This document shows, in pieces, positions 1-10,719 of a stretch of DNA of 64,000 bases (the first letter of the stretch is position 1; every line of letters starts with the position of its first letter). Position numbers and translations under genes: made by a program. Below the pieces are notes generated by a model that did not search any database, had not been told where the DNA came from, and saw nothing but the letters and a program-made list of their open reading frames with translations. Origin of the DNA: Rattus norvegicus (Eukaryota > Chordata > Mammalia > Rodentia > Muridae); assembly GCF_036323735.1 (NCBI RefSeq), contig NC_086029.1, forward strand, positions 9,843,816-9,907,815, given 5' to 3'.

Positions 1-2589
1 GAATTCAGTTAGTTCCTAGTAGCCTGCTCTGGTAATATGTGGACTTTTAAAGATTTATAAAAATTTGTTGAGCCGATTCTGAGTAACATGGTGAATTCGG
101 TTATGTTCCCAATAGGCCGCAGTAGTAATAAGTGGACTGTTCGGGATATAGAAAAATTTTCACGAATGGAATCAAAATTTCTAGGCGAATTCAGTGAGTT
201 CCCAATGGGACATGCTTGTATGAGTTTGCTTTTCAATATCGAGCAACATTTTAAGGAACGGAATCCAAGTATCATGGTGAATTGAGTAGGTTCCCAATAG
301 GATTCGCGTGTAATAAGCTTGTTATTCAAGATAGAGCAAAGTTTTAACAAACTGAAACACTGTTTCTTTGTGAATTCAGTTAGTTCCTAGTAGCCTGCTC
401 TTGTAATATGTGTACTTTTAAAGATTTATAAAAATTTGGTGAGCCGATTCTGAGTAACATGGTGAATTCGGTTAGTTCCCAATGGGCCGCAGTAGTAATT
501 AGTGGATTGTTCGGGATATAGAAAAATTTTCACGAATGGAATCAAAATTTCTAGGCGAATTCAGTGAGTTCCCAATGGGACATGCTTGTATGAGTTTGCT
601 TTTCATTATCGAGCAACATTATAAGGAACGGATTCCAAGTATCATGGTGAATTGAGTAGGTTCCCAATAGGATTCACATGTAATAAGCTTGTTATTCAAG
701 ATAGAGCAAAGTTTTAACAAACTGAAACACTGTTTCTTTGTGAATTCAGTTAGTTCGTAGTAGCCTGCTCTTGTAATATGTGTACTTTTAAAGATTTATA
801 AAAATTTGGTGAGCCGAATCTGAGTAACATGGTGAATTCGGTTAGTTCCCAATTGGCCGCAGTTGTAATAAGTGGACTCTTCGGGATGTAGAAAATTTTC
901 ACGAATGGAATCCAAATTTCTAGGCGCATTCAGTGAGTTCCCAATGGGACATGCTTGTATGAGTTTGCTTTTCATTATCGAGCAACATTTTAAGGAACGG
1001 AATCCCAGTATCATGGTGAATTGAGTAGGTTCCCAATAGGATTCGCATGTAATAAGCTTGTTATTCAAGATAGAGCAACGTTTTAACGAACTGAAACACG
1101 GTTTCTTTGTGAATTCAGTTAGTTCCTAGTAGCCTGCTCTTGTAATATGTGTACTTTTAAAGATTTATAAAAATTTGGTGAGCCGAATCTGAGTAACGTG
1201 GTGAATTCGGTTAGTTCCCAATAGGCCGCAGTAGTAATAAGTGGACTGTTCGGGATATAGAAAATTTTCACGAATGGAATCAAAATTTCTAGGCGAATTC
1301 AGTGAGTTCCCAATGGGACATGCTTGTATGAGTTTGCTTTTCAATATCGAGCAACATTTTAAGGAACGGAATCCAAGTATCATGGTGAATTGAGTAGGTT
1401 CCCAATAGGATTCACAGGTAATAAACTTGTTATTCAAGATAGAGCAAAGTTTTAACGAACTGAAACACTGTTTCTTTGTGAATTCAGTTAGTTCCTAGTA
1501 GCCTGCTCTTGTAATATGTGTGCTTTTAAAGATTTATAAAAATTTGGTGAGCCGAATCTGAGTAACATGGTGAATTCGGTTAGTTCCCAATAGGCCGCAG
1601 TAGTAATAAGTGGACTGTTCGGGATATAGAAAAATTTTCACGAATGGAATCCAAATTTCTAGGCGAATTCAGTGAGTTCCAAATGGGACATGCTTGTATG
1701 AGTTTGCTTTTCAATATCGAGCAACATTTTAAGGAACGGAATCAAAGTATCATGCTGAATTGAGTAGGTTCCCAATAGGATTCGCGTGTAATAAGCTTGT
1801 TATTCAAGATAGAGCAACGTTTTAATGAACTGAAACAATGTTTCTTTGTGAATTCAGTTAGTTCCTAGTAGCCTGCTCTTGTAATATGTGTACTTTTAAA
1901 GATTTATAAAAATTTGGTGAGCCGAATCTGAGTAACATGGTGAATTCGGTTAGTTCCCAATGGGCCGCAGTAGTAATAAGTGGACTGTTCGGGATATAGA
2001 AAAATTTTCACTAATGGAATCAAAATTTCTAGGCGAATTCAGTGAGTTCCCAATGGGACATGCTTGTATGAGTTTGCTTTTCATTATCGAGCAACATTAT
2101 AAGGAACGGATTCCAAGTATCATGGTGAATTGAGTAGGTTCCCAATAGGATTCACATGTAATAAGCTTGTTATTCAAGATAGAGCAAAGTTTTAACGAAC
2201 TGAAACACTGTTTCTTTGTGAATTCAGTTAGTTCCTAGTAGCCTGCTCTTGTAATATGTGTGCTTTTAAAGATTTATAAAAATTTGGTGAGCCGAATCTG
2301 AGTAACATGGTGAATTCGGTTAGTTCCCAATAGGCCGCAGTAGTAATAAGTGGACTGTTCGGGATATAGAAAAATTTTCACGAATGGAATCAAAATTTCT
2401 AGGCGAATTCAGTGAGTTCCCAATGGGACATGCTTGTATGAGTTTGCTTTTCATTATCGAGCAACATTTTAAGGAACGGAATCCAAGTCTCATGGTGAAT
2501 TGAGTAGGTTCCCAATAGGATTCACATGTAATAAGCTTGTTATTCAAGATAGAGCAAAGTTTTAACGAACTGAAACACTGTTTCTTTGT
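1..2589 (+). repeat. 7-monomer HOR unit a-b-N-c-d-b-e
   Basis: Monomers start at 1 (a), 372 (b), 742 (N), 1111 (c), 1480 (d), 1850 (b) and 2220 (e). The first four recur in the same order at 2590-4067 with an offset of 2588-2589 bp and share private variants, such as TAATTAGTGGATTG in b, CACGGTTTC at the end of N, and GTAACGTGG with ACAGGTAATAAAC in c. The a monomer is one base longer because of the extra T in GTTATGTTCCC. The 5' boundary is the window edge, so the unit may continue to the left. Confidence 0.85.
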
Positions 2590-4436
2590 GAATTCAGTTA
2601 GTTCCTAGTAGCCTGCTCTGGTAATATGTGGACTTTTAAAGATTTATAAAAATTTGTTGAGCCGATTCTGAGTAACATGGTGAATTCGGTTATGTTCCCA
2701 ATAGGCCGCAGTAGTAATAAGTGGACTGTTCGGGATATAGAAAAATTTTCACGAATGGAATCAAAATTTCTAGGCGAATTCAGTGAGTTCCCAATGGGAC
2801 ATGCTTGTATGAGTTTGCTTTTCAATATCGAGCAACATTTTAAGGAACGGAATCCAAGTATCATGTTGAATTGAGTAGGTTCCCAATAGGATTCGCGTGT
2901 AATAAGCTTGTTATTCAAGATAGAGCAAAGTTTTAACAAACTAAACACTGTTTCTTTGTGAATTCAGTTAGTTCCTAGTAGCCTGCTCTTGTAATATGTG
3001 TACTTTTAAAGATTTATAAAAATTTGGTGAGCCGATTCTGAGTAACATGGTGAATACGGTTAGTTCCCAATGGGCCGCAGTAGTAATTAGTGGATTGTTC
3101 GGGATATAGAAAAATTTTCACGAATGGAATCAAAATTTCTAGGCGAATTCAGTGAGTTCCCAATGGGACATGCTTGTATGAGTTTGCTTTTCATTATCGA
3201 GCAACATTATAAGGAACGGATTCCAAGTATCATGGTGAATTGAGTAGGTTCCCAATAGGATTCACATGTAATAAGCTTGTTATTCAAGATAGAGCAAAGT
3301 TTTAACAAACTGAAACACTGTTTCTTTGTGAATTCAGTTAGTTCGTAGTAGCCTGCTCTTGTAATATGTGTACTTTTAAAGATTTATAAAAATTTGGTGA
3401 GCCGAATCTGAGTAACATGGTGAATTCGGTTAGTTCCCAATTGGCCGCAGTTGTAATAAGTGGACTCTTCGGGATGTAGAAAATTTTCACGAATGGAATC
3501 CAAATTTCTAGGCGCATTCAGTGAGTTCCCAATGGGACATGCTTGTATGAGTTTGCTTTTCATTATCGAGCAACATTTTAAGGAACGGAATCCCAGTATC
3601 ATGGTGAATTGAGTAGGTTCCCAATAGGATTCGCATGTAATAAGCTTGTTATTCAAGATAGAGCAACGTTTTAACGAACTGAAACACGGTTTCTTTGTGA
3701 ATTCAGTTAGTTCCTAGTAGCCTGCTCTTGTAATATGTGTACTTTTAAAGATTTATAAAAATTTGGTGAGCCGAATCTGAGTAACGTGGTGAATTCGGTT
3801 AGTTCCCAATAGGCCGCAGTAGTAATAAGTGGACTGTTCGGGATATAGAAAATTTTCACGAATGGAATCAAAATTTCTAGGCGAATTCAGTGAGTTCCCA
3901 ATGGGACATGCTTGTATGAGTTTGCTTTTCAATATCGAGCAACATTTTAAGGAACGGAATCCAAGTATCATGGTGAATTGAGTAGGTTCCCAATAGGATT
4001 CACAGGTAATAAACTTGTTATTCAAGATAGAGCAAAGTTTTAACGAACTGAAACACTGTTTCTTTGTGAATTCAGTTAGTTCCTAGTAGCCTGCTCTTGT
4101 AATATGTGTGCTTTTAAAGATTTATAAAAATTTGGTGAGCCGAATCTGAGTAACATGGTGAATTCGGTTAGTTCCCAATAGGCCGCAGTAGTAATAAGTG
4201 GACTGTTCGGGATATAGAAAAATTTTCACGAATGGAATCAAAATTTCTAGGCGAATTCAGTGAGTTCCCAATGGGACATTCTTGTATGAGTTTGCTTTTC
4301 ATTATCGAGCAACATTTTAAGGAACGGAATCCAAGTCTCATGGTGAATTGAGTAGGTTCCCAATAGGATTCACATGTAATAAGCTTGTTATTCAAGATAG
4401 AGCAAAGTTTAAAGAACTGAAACACTGTTTCTTTGT
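2590..4436 (+). repeat. 5-monomer contraction of the same HOR, a-b-N-c-e
   Basis: Monomers start at 2590 (a), 2960 (b), 3330 (N), 3699 (c) and 4068 (e). This is a copy of the unit at 1-2589 lacking the internal d and b monomers: c is followed directly by e, and the e monomer at 4068 aligns with the one at 2220 at an offset of 1848 bp (five monomers) instead of seven. The loss is exactly two monomers, in register. The e copy carries GACATTCTTG, a variant also seen in the monomer at 19586, which links these two places. Confidence 0.85.
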
Positions 4437-4807
4437 GAATTCAGTTAGTTCCTAGTAGCCTGCTCTGGTAATATGTGTACTTTTAAAGATTTATAAAAAT
4501 TTGGTGAGCCGATTCTGAGTAACATGGTGAATTCGGTTATGTTCCCAATAGGCCGCAGTAGTAATAAGTGGACTGTTCGGGATATAGAAAAATTTTCACG
4601 AATGGAATCAAAATTTCTAGGCGAATTCAGTGAGTTCCCAATGGGACATGCTTGTATGAGTTTGCTTTTCATTATCGAGCAACATTATAAGGAACGGATT
4701 CCAAGTATCATGGTGAATTGAGTAGGTTCCCAATAGGATTCACATGTAATAAGCTTGTTATTCAAGATAGAGCAAAGTTTTAACGAACTGAAACACTGTT
4801 TCTTTGT
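4437..4807 (+). repeat. Chimeric monomer a|b
   Basis: The left half has the type-a marks (CTGGTAATATG and GTTATGTTCCC). The right half has the type-b marks (ATTATCGAG, ACATTATAAGG, GGATTCCAAG and CACATG). It sits where an a-b pair is expected, between e (4068) and N (4808). This is the product expected from an in-register unequal exchange between neighbouring a and b monomers that removed one unit. The breakpoint lies in subunit B or the start of C. Confidence 0.8.
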
Positions 4808-7800
4808 GAATTCAGTTAGTTCGTAGTAGCCTGCTCTTGTAATATGTGTACTTTTAAAGATTTATAAAAATTTGGTGAGCCGAATCTGAGTAACATGGTG
4901 AATTCGGTTAGTTCCCAATTGGCCGCAGTTGTAATAAGTGGACTCTTCGGGATGTAGAAAATTTTCACGAATGGAATCCAAATTTCTAGGCGCATTCAGT
5001 GAGTTCCCAATGGGACATGCTTGTATGAGTTTGCTTTTCATTATCTAGCAACATTTTAAGGAACGGAATCCCAGTATCATGGTGAATTGAGTAGGTTCCC
5101 AATAGGATTCGCATGTAATAAGCTTGTTATTCAAGATAGAGCAACGTTTTAACGAACTGAAACACTGTTTCTTTTTGAATTCAGTTAGTTCCTAGTAGCC
5201 TGCTCTTGTAATATGTGTACTTTTAAAGATTTATAAAAATTTGGTGAGCCGAATCTGAGTAACATGGTGAATTCGGTTAGTTCCCAATAGGCCGCAGTAG
5301 TAATAAGTGGACTGTTCGGGATATAGAAAATTTTCACGAATGGAATCAAAATTTCTAGGCGAATTCACTGAGTTCCCAATGGGACATGCTTGTATGAGTT
5401 TGCTTTTCAATATCGAGCAACATTTTAATGAACGGAATCCAAGTATCATGGTGAATTGAGTAGGTTCCCAATAGGATTCGCATGTAATAAGCTTGTTATT
5501 CAAGATAGAGCAACGTTTTAACGAACTGAATCACTGTTTCTTTGTGAATTAAGTTAGTTCCTAGTAGCCTGCTTTTGTAATATGTGTACTTTTAAAGATA
5601 TATAAAAAATTGGTGAGCCGAATCTGAGTAACATGGTGAATTCGGTTAGTTCCCAATAGGCCGCAGTAGTAATAAGTGGACTGTTCGGGTATAGAAAAAT
5701 TTTCACGAATGGAATCAAAATTTCTAGGCGAATTCAGTGAGTTCCCAATGGGACATGCTTGTATGAGTTTGCTTTTCATTATCGAGCAACATTTTAAGGA
5801 ACGGAATCCAAGTGTCATGGTGAATTGAGTAGGTTCCCAATAGGATTCACATGTAATAAGCTTGTTATTCAAGATAGAGCAAAGTTTTAACAAACTGAAA
5901 CACTGTTTCTTTGTGAATTCAGTTAGTTCCTAGTAGCCTGCTCTTGTAATATGTGTACTTTTAAAGATTTATAAAAATTTGGTGAGCCGATTCTGAGTAA
6001 CATGGTGAATTCGGTTAGTTCCCAATGGGCCGCAGTAGTAATAAGTGGACTGTTCGGGATATAGAAAAATTTTCACGAATGGAATCAAAATTTCTAGGCG
6101 AATTCAGTGAGTTCCCAATGGGACATGCTTGTATGAGTTTGCTTTTCATTATCGAGCAACATTATAAGGAACGGATTACAAGTATCATGGTGAATTGAGT
6201 AGGTTCCCAATAGGATTCACATGTAATAAGCTTGTTATTCAAGATAGAGCAAAGTTTTAACGAACTGAAACACTGTTTCTTTGTGAATTCAGTTAGTTCG
6301 TCGTAGCCTGCTCTTGTAATATGTGTACTTTTAAAGATTTACAAAAATTTGGTGAGCCGAATCTGAGTAAAATGGTGAATTCGGTTAGTTCCCAATTGGC
6401 CGCAGTTGTAATAAGTGGACTCTTCGGGATGTAGAAAATTTTCACGAATGGAATCCAAATTTCTAGGCGCATTCAGTGAGTTCCCAATGGGACATGCTTG
6501 TATGAGTTTGCTTTTCATTATCTAGCAACATTTTAAGGAACGGAATCCCAGTATCATGGTGAATTGAGTAGGTTCCCAATAGGATTCGCATGTAATAAGC
6601 TTGTTATTCAAGATAGAGCAACGTTTTAATGAACTGAAACACTGTTTCTTTTTGAATTCAGTTAGTTCCTAGTAGCCTGCTCTTGTAATATGTGTACTTT
6701 TAAAGATTTATAAAAATTTGGTGAGCCGAATCTGAGTAACATGGTGAATTCGGTTAGTTCCCAATAGGCCGCAGTAGTAATAAGTGGACTGTTCGGGATA
6801 TAGAAAATTTTCACGAATGGAATCAAAATTTCTAGGCGAATTCAGTGAGTTCCCAATGGGACATGCTTGTATGAGTTTGCTTTTCATTATCGAGCAACAT
6901 TTTAAGGAACGGAATCCAAGTGTCATGGTGAATTGAGTAGGTTCCCAATAGGATTCACATGTAATAAGCTTGTTATTCAAGATAGAGCAAAGTTTTAACA
7001 AACTGAAACACTGTTTCTTTGTGAATTCAGTTAGTTCCTAGTAGCCTTCTCTTGTAATATGTGTACTTTTAAAGATTTATAAAAATTTGGTGAGCCGATT
7101 CTGAGTAACATGGTGAATTCGGTTAGTTCCCAATGGGCCGCAGTAGTAATAAGTGGACTGTTCGGGATATAGAAAAATTTTCACGAATGGAATCAAAATT
7201 TCTAGGCGAATTCAGTGAGTTCCCAATGGGACATGCTTGTATGAGTTTGCTTTTCATTATCGAGCAACATTATAAGGAACGGATTCCAAGTATCATGGTG
7301 AATTGAGTAGGTTCCCAATAGGATTCACATGTAATAAGCTTGTTATTCAAGATAGAGCAAAGTTTTAACGAACTGAAACACTGTTTCTTTGTGAATTCAG
7401 TTAGTTCCTAGTAGCCTGCTCTTGTAATATGTGTGCTTTTAAAGATTTATAAAAATTTGGTGAGCCGAATCTGAGTAACATGGTGAATTCAGTTAGTTCC
7501 CAATAGGCCGCAGTAGTAATAAGTGGACTGTTCGGGATATAGAAAAATTTTCACGAATGGAATCAAAATTTCTAGGCGAATTCAGTGAGTTCCCAATGGG
7601 ACATGCTTGTATGAGTTTGCTTTTCATTATCGAGCAACATTTTAAGGAACGGAATCCAAGTCTCATGGTGAATTGAGTAGGTTCCCAATAGGATTCACAT
7701 GTAATAAGTTTGTTATTCAAGATAGAGCAAAGTTTTAACGAACTGAAACACTGTTTCTTTGTGAATTCAGTTAGTTCCTAGTAGCCTGCTCTGGTAATAT

Positions 7801-9981
7801 GTGGACTTTTAAAGATTTATAAAAATTTGGTGAGCCGATTCTGAGTAACATGGTGAATTCGGTTATGTTCCCAATAGGCCGCAGTAGTAATAAGTGGACT
7901 GTTCGGGATATAGAAAAATTTTCACGAATGGAATCAAAATTTGTAGGCGAATTCACTGAGTTCCCAATGGGACATGCTTGTATGAGTTTGCTTTTTAATA
8001 TCGAGCAACATTTTAATGAACGGAATCCAAGTATCATGGTGAATTGAGTAGGTTCCCAATAGGATTCGCATGTAATAAGCTTGTTATTAAAGATAGAGCA
8101 ACGTTTTAACGAACTGAATCACTGTTTCTTTGTGAATTAAGTTAGTTCCTAGTAGCCTGCTTTTGTAATATGTGTACTTTTGAAGATATATAAAAAATTG
8201 GTGAGCCGAATCTGAGTAACATGGTGAATTCGGTTAGTTCCCAATAGGCCGCAGTAGTAATAAGTGGACTGTTCGGGATATAGAAAAATTTTCACGAATG
8301 GAATCAAAATTTCTAGGCGAATTCAGTGAGTTCCCAATGGGACATGCTTGTATGAGTTTGCTTTTCATTATCGAGCAACATTTTAAGGAACGGAATCCAA
8401 GTGTCATGGTGAATTGAGTAGGTTCCCAATAGGATTCACATGTAATAAGCTTGTTATTCAAGATAGAGCAAAGTTTTAACAAACTGAAACACTGTTTCTT
8501 TGTGAATTCAGTTACTTCCTAGTAGCCTGCTCTTGTAATATGTGTACTTTTAAAGATTTATAAAAATTTGGTGAGCCGATTCTGAGTAACATGGTGAATT
8601 CGGTTAGTTCCCAATGGGCCGCAGTAGTAATAAGTGGACTGTTCGGGATATAGAAAAATTTTCACGAATGGAATCAAAATTTCTAGGCGAATTCAGTGAG
8701 TTCCCAATGGGACATGCTTGTATGAGTTTGCTTTTCATTATCGAGCAACATTATAAGGAACGGATTCCAAGTATCATGGTGAATTGAGTAGGTTCCCAAT
8801 AGGATTCACATGTAATAAGCTTGTTATTCAAGATAGAGCAACGTTTTAACGAACTGAAACACTGTTTCTTTGTGAATTCAGTTAGTTCGTAGTAGCCTGC
8901 TCTTGTAATATGTGTACTTTTAAAGATTTATAAAAATTTGGTGAGCCGAATCTGAGTAACATGGTGAATTCGGTTAGTTCCCAATTGGCCGCAGTTGTAA
9001 TAAGTGGACTCTTCGGGATGTAGAAAATTTTCACGAATGGAATCCAAATTTCTAGGCGCATTCAGTGAGTTCCCAATGGGACATGCTTGTATGAGTTTGC
9101 TTTTCATTATCTAGCAACATTTTAAGGAACGGAATCCCAGTATCATGGTGAATTGAGTAGGTTCCCAATAGGATTCGCATGTAATAAGCTTGTTATTCAA
9201 GATAGAGCAACGTTTTAACGAACTGAAACACTGTTTCTTTTTGAATTCAGTTAGTTCCTAGTAGCCTGCTCTTGTAATATGTGTACTTTTAAAGATTTAT
9301 AAAAATTTGGTGAGCCGAATCTGAGTAACATGGTGAATTCGGTTAGTTCCCAATAGGCCGCAGTAGTAATAAGTGGACTGTTCGGGATATAGAAAATTTT
9401 CACGAATGGAATCAAAATTTCTAGGCGAATTCACTGAGTTCCCAATGGGACATGCTTGTATGAGTTTGCTTTTCAATATCGAGCAACATTTTAAGGAACG
9501 GAATCCAAGTATAATGGTGAATTGAGTAGTTTCCCAATAGGATTCGCATGTAATAAGCTTCTTATTCAAGATAGAGCAACGTTTTAACGAACTGAAACAC
9601 TGTTTCTTTGTGAATTCAATTAGTTCCTAGTAGCCTGCTCTTGTAATATGTGTACTTTTAAAGATTTATAAAAATTTGGTGAGCCGAATCTGAGTAACAT
9701 GGTGAATTCGGTTAGTTCCCAATGGGCCGCAGTAGTAATAAGTGGACTGTTCGGGATATAGAAAAATTTTCACGAATGGAATCAAAATTTCTAGGCGAAT
9801 TCAGTGAGTTCCCAATGGGACATGCTTGTATGAGTTTGCTTTTCAATATCGAGCAACATTTTAAGGAACGTATTCCCAGTATCATGGTGAATTGAGTAGG
9901 TTCCCAATAGGATTCGCATGTAATAATCTTGTTATTCAAGATAGAGCAACGTTATAACGAACTGAAACACTGTTTCTTTGT

Positions 9982-10073
9982 GAATTCAGTTAGTTCCTAG
10001 TAGCCTGCTCTTGTAATATGTGTACTTTTAAAGATTTATAAAAATTTGGTGAGCCGAATCTGAGTAACATGGT
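9982..10073 (+). repeat. Subunit A of a representative monomer (~92 bp)
   Basis: First quarter of the representative type-L monomer at 9982-10351. It opens GAATTCAGTTAGTTCC and closes GAATCTGAGTAACATGGT. It carries an A-tract, AAAAATTT, at 10040-10047. Its opening core and its closing GAATC...ATGGT segment align with those of subunits B to D, which shows that the monomer arose by amplification of a unit of about 92 bp. Subunit A has diverged most in the middle. It holds an EcoRI site (GAATTC) at its first base in most monomers; f-type monomers carry GAATTAAG instead. Confidence 0.85.
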
Positions 10074-10166
10074 GAATTCGGTTAGTTCCCAATAGGCCGC
10101 AGTAGTAATAAGTGGACTGTTCGGGATATAGAAAAATTTTCACGAATAGAATCAAAATTTCTAGGC
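10074..10166 (+). repeat. Subunit B of the representative monomer (~93 bp)
   Basis: Second quarter of the monomer. It opens GAATTCGGTTAGTTCCCAAT and closes GGAATCAAAATTTCTAGGC. It contains two phased A-tracts, AAAAATTTT at 10132-10140 and AAAATTT at 10154-10160, with centres 21 bp apart (two helical turns). The first tract is A5 or A4 depending on monomer type; the A4 form, GAAAATTTTC, is a perfect 10-bp palindrome. The GTAATAAG motif in its centre is shared with subunit D, and the GAATGGAATC motif aligns with GAACGGAATC in subunit C. Confidence 0.85.
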
Positions 10167-10258
10167 GAATTCAGTGAGTTCCCAATGGGACATGCTTGTA
10201 TGAGTTTGCTTTTCAATATCGAGCAACATTTTAAGGAACGGAATCCAAGTATCATGGT
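10167..10258 (+). repeat. Subunit C of the representative monomer (~92 bp)
   Basis: Third quarter of the monomer. It opens GAATTCAGTGAGTTCCCAAT and closes GGAATCCAAGTATCATGGT, which matches the end of subunit A. The segment GAGCAACATTTTAAGGAAC is nearly the same as GAGCAACGTTTTAACGAAC in subunit D, so C and D share strong homology in their second halves. It holds the third EcoRI site of the monomer. N-type monomers lose that site through GCGCATTCAG. Confidence 0.85.
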
Positions 10259-10351
10259 GAATTGAGTAGGTTCCAAATAGGATTCGCATGTAATAAGCTT
10301 GTTATTCAAGATAGAGCAACGTTTTAACGAACTGAAACACTGTTTCTTTGT
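10259..10351 (+). repeat. Subunit D of the representative monomer (~93 bp)
   Basis: Last quarter of the monomer. It opens GAATTGAGTAGGTTCC (in this copy CAAATAGG follows instead of the usual CCAATAGG) and closes GAAACACTGTTTCTTTGT. The EcoRI site of the other subunits is changed to GAATTG here in essentially every monomer. The HindIII site AAGCTT lies in TAATAAGCTTG and is lost in I, O, c and a few other monomers. The closing bases are TTTGT in most types but TTTTT at the end of N and r monomers, so this variant marks the N-K junctions. Confidence 0.85.
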
Positions 10352-10719
10352 GAATTCAGTTAGTTCCTAGTAGCCTGCTCTTGTAATATGTGTACTTTTA
10401 AAGATTTATAAAAATTGGTGAGCCGAATCTGAGTAACATGGTGAATTCGGTTAGTTCCCAATGGGCCGCAGTAGTAATAAGTGGACTGTTCGGATATAGA
10501 AAAATTTTCACGAATGGAATCAAAATTTCTAGGCGAATTCAGTGAGTTCCCAATGGGACATGCTTGTATGAGTTTGCTTTTCAATATCGAGCAACATTTT
10601 AAGGAACGGAATCCAAGTATCATGGTGAATTGAGTAGGTTCCCAATAGGATTCGCATGTAATAAGCTTGTTATTCAAGATTGAGAAACGTTTTAACGAAC
10701 TGAAACACTGTTTCTTTGT

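Larger units (their letters stand above)
5177..10719 (+). repeat. Long duplicated segment, copy 1 (15 monomers)
   Basis: Fifteen monomers start at 5177 (K'), 5546 (f), 5915 (b), 6285 (N), 6654 (K'|f), 7023 (b), 7393 (e), 7763 (a|K'), 8134 (f), 8504 (b), 8874 (N), 9243 (K), 9612 (I), 9982 (L) and 10352 (M). The same order of types, including the odd chimeras, recurs at 28088-33630 with an offset of 22910-22911 bp. Private shared variants include CGGGTATAG in the first f, TTACAAAAATTTGG in the first N, GTGAATTCAGTTAG in subunit B of e, and TAAGTTTG in the same e. The homology stops at 10720 (h here, O there) and does not extend left of 5177 (N here, r there). Confidence 0.9.
7763..10719 (+). 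repeat. 8-monomer HOR unit, copy 1 (2957 bp)
   Basis: The order is (a|K')-f-b-N-K-I-L-M, starting at 7763, 8134, 8504, 8874, 9243, 9612, 9982 and 10352. It is followed directly by a second copy at 10720 with the same spacing. The first monomer is a chimera: its left half is type a, and its right half carries TTTTTAATATCG, AATGAACGG and ATTAAAGATAG. The M at 10352 has a one-base deletion (CGGATATAG in place of CGGGATATAG) and is 368 bp. A third copy of the unit lies at 30673-33630. Confidence 0.88.

Noticed and set aside
141..180. CENP-B box (nTTCGnnnnAnnCGGGn) in subunit B
   Set aside because: The reverse complement of the TTTTCACGAAT region gives ATTCGTGAAAAT, which matches the left half of the box, but the CGGG half is replaced by T-rich sequence. 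The GTTCGGGATA element also lacks the needed spacing. No full box is seen in the monomers read.
88..285. Plus-strand 65-codon frame in a-type monomers as a small gene
   Set aside because: It exists only because of a one-base insertion in one monomer lineage, is closed in all other monomers, and varies as neutral repeat sequence. It is mentioned as a marker only.
9..350. Minus-strand open frames of 75-116 codons, recurring once per monomer across the window
   Set aside because: They are the same satellite read backwards. Length changes with the A4/A5 tract and other one-base indels, stops fall at the same satellite positions, and there is no ribosome-binding site, promoter or codon pattern. 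They are by-products of the repeat and not genes.
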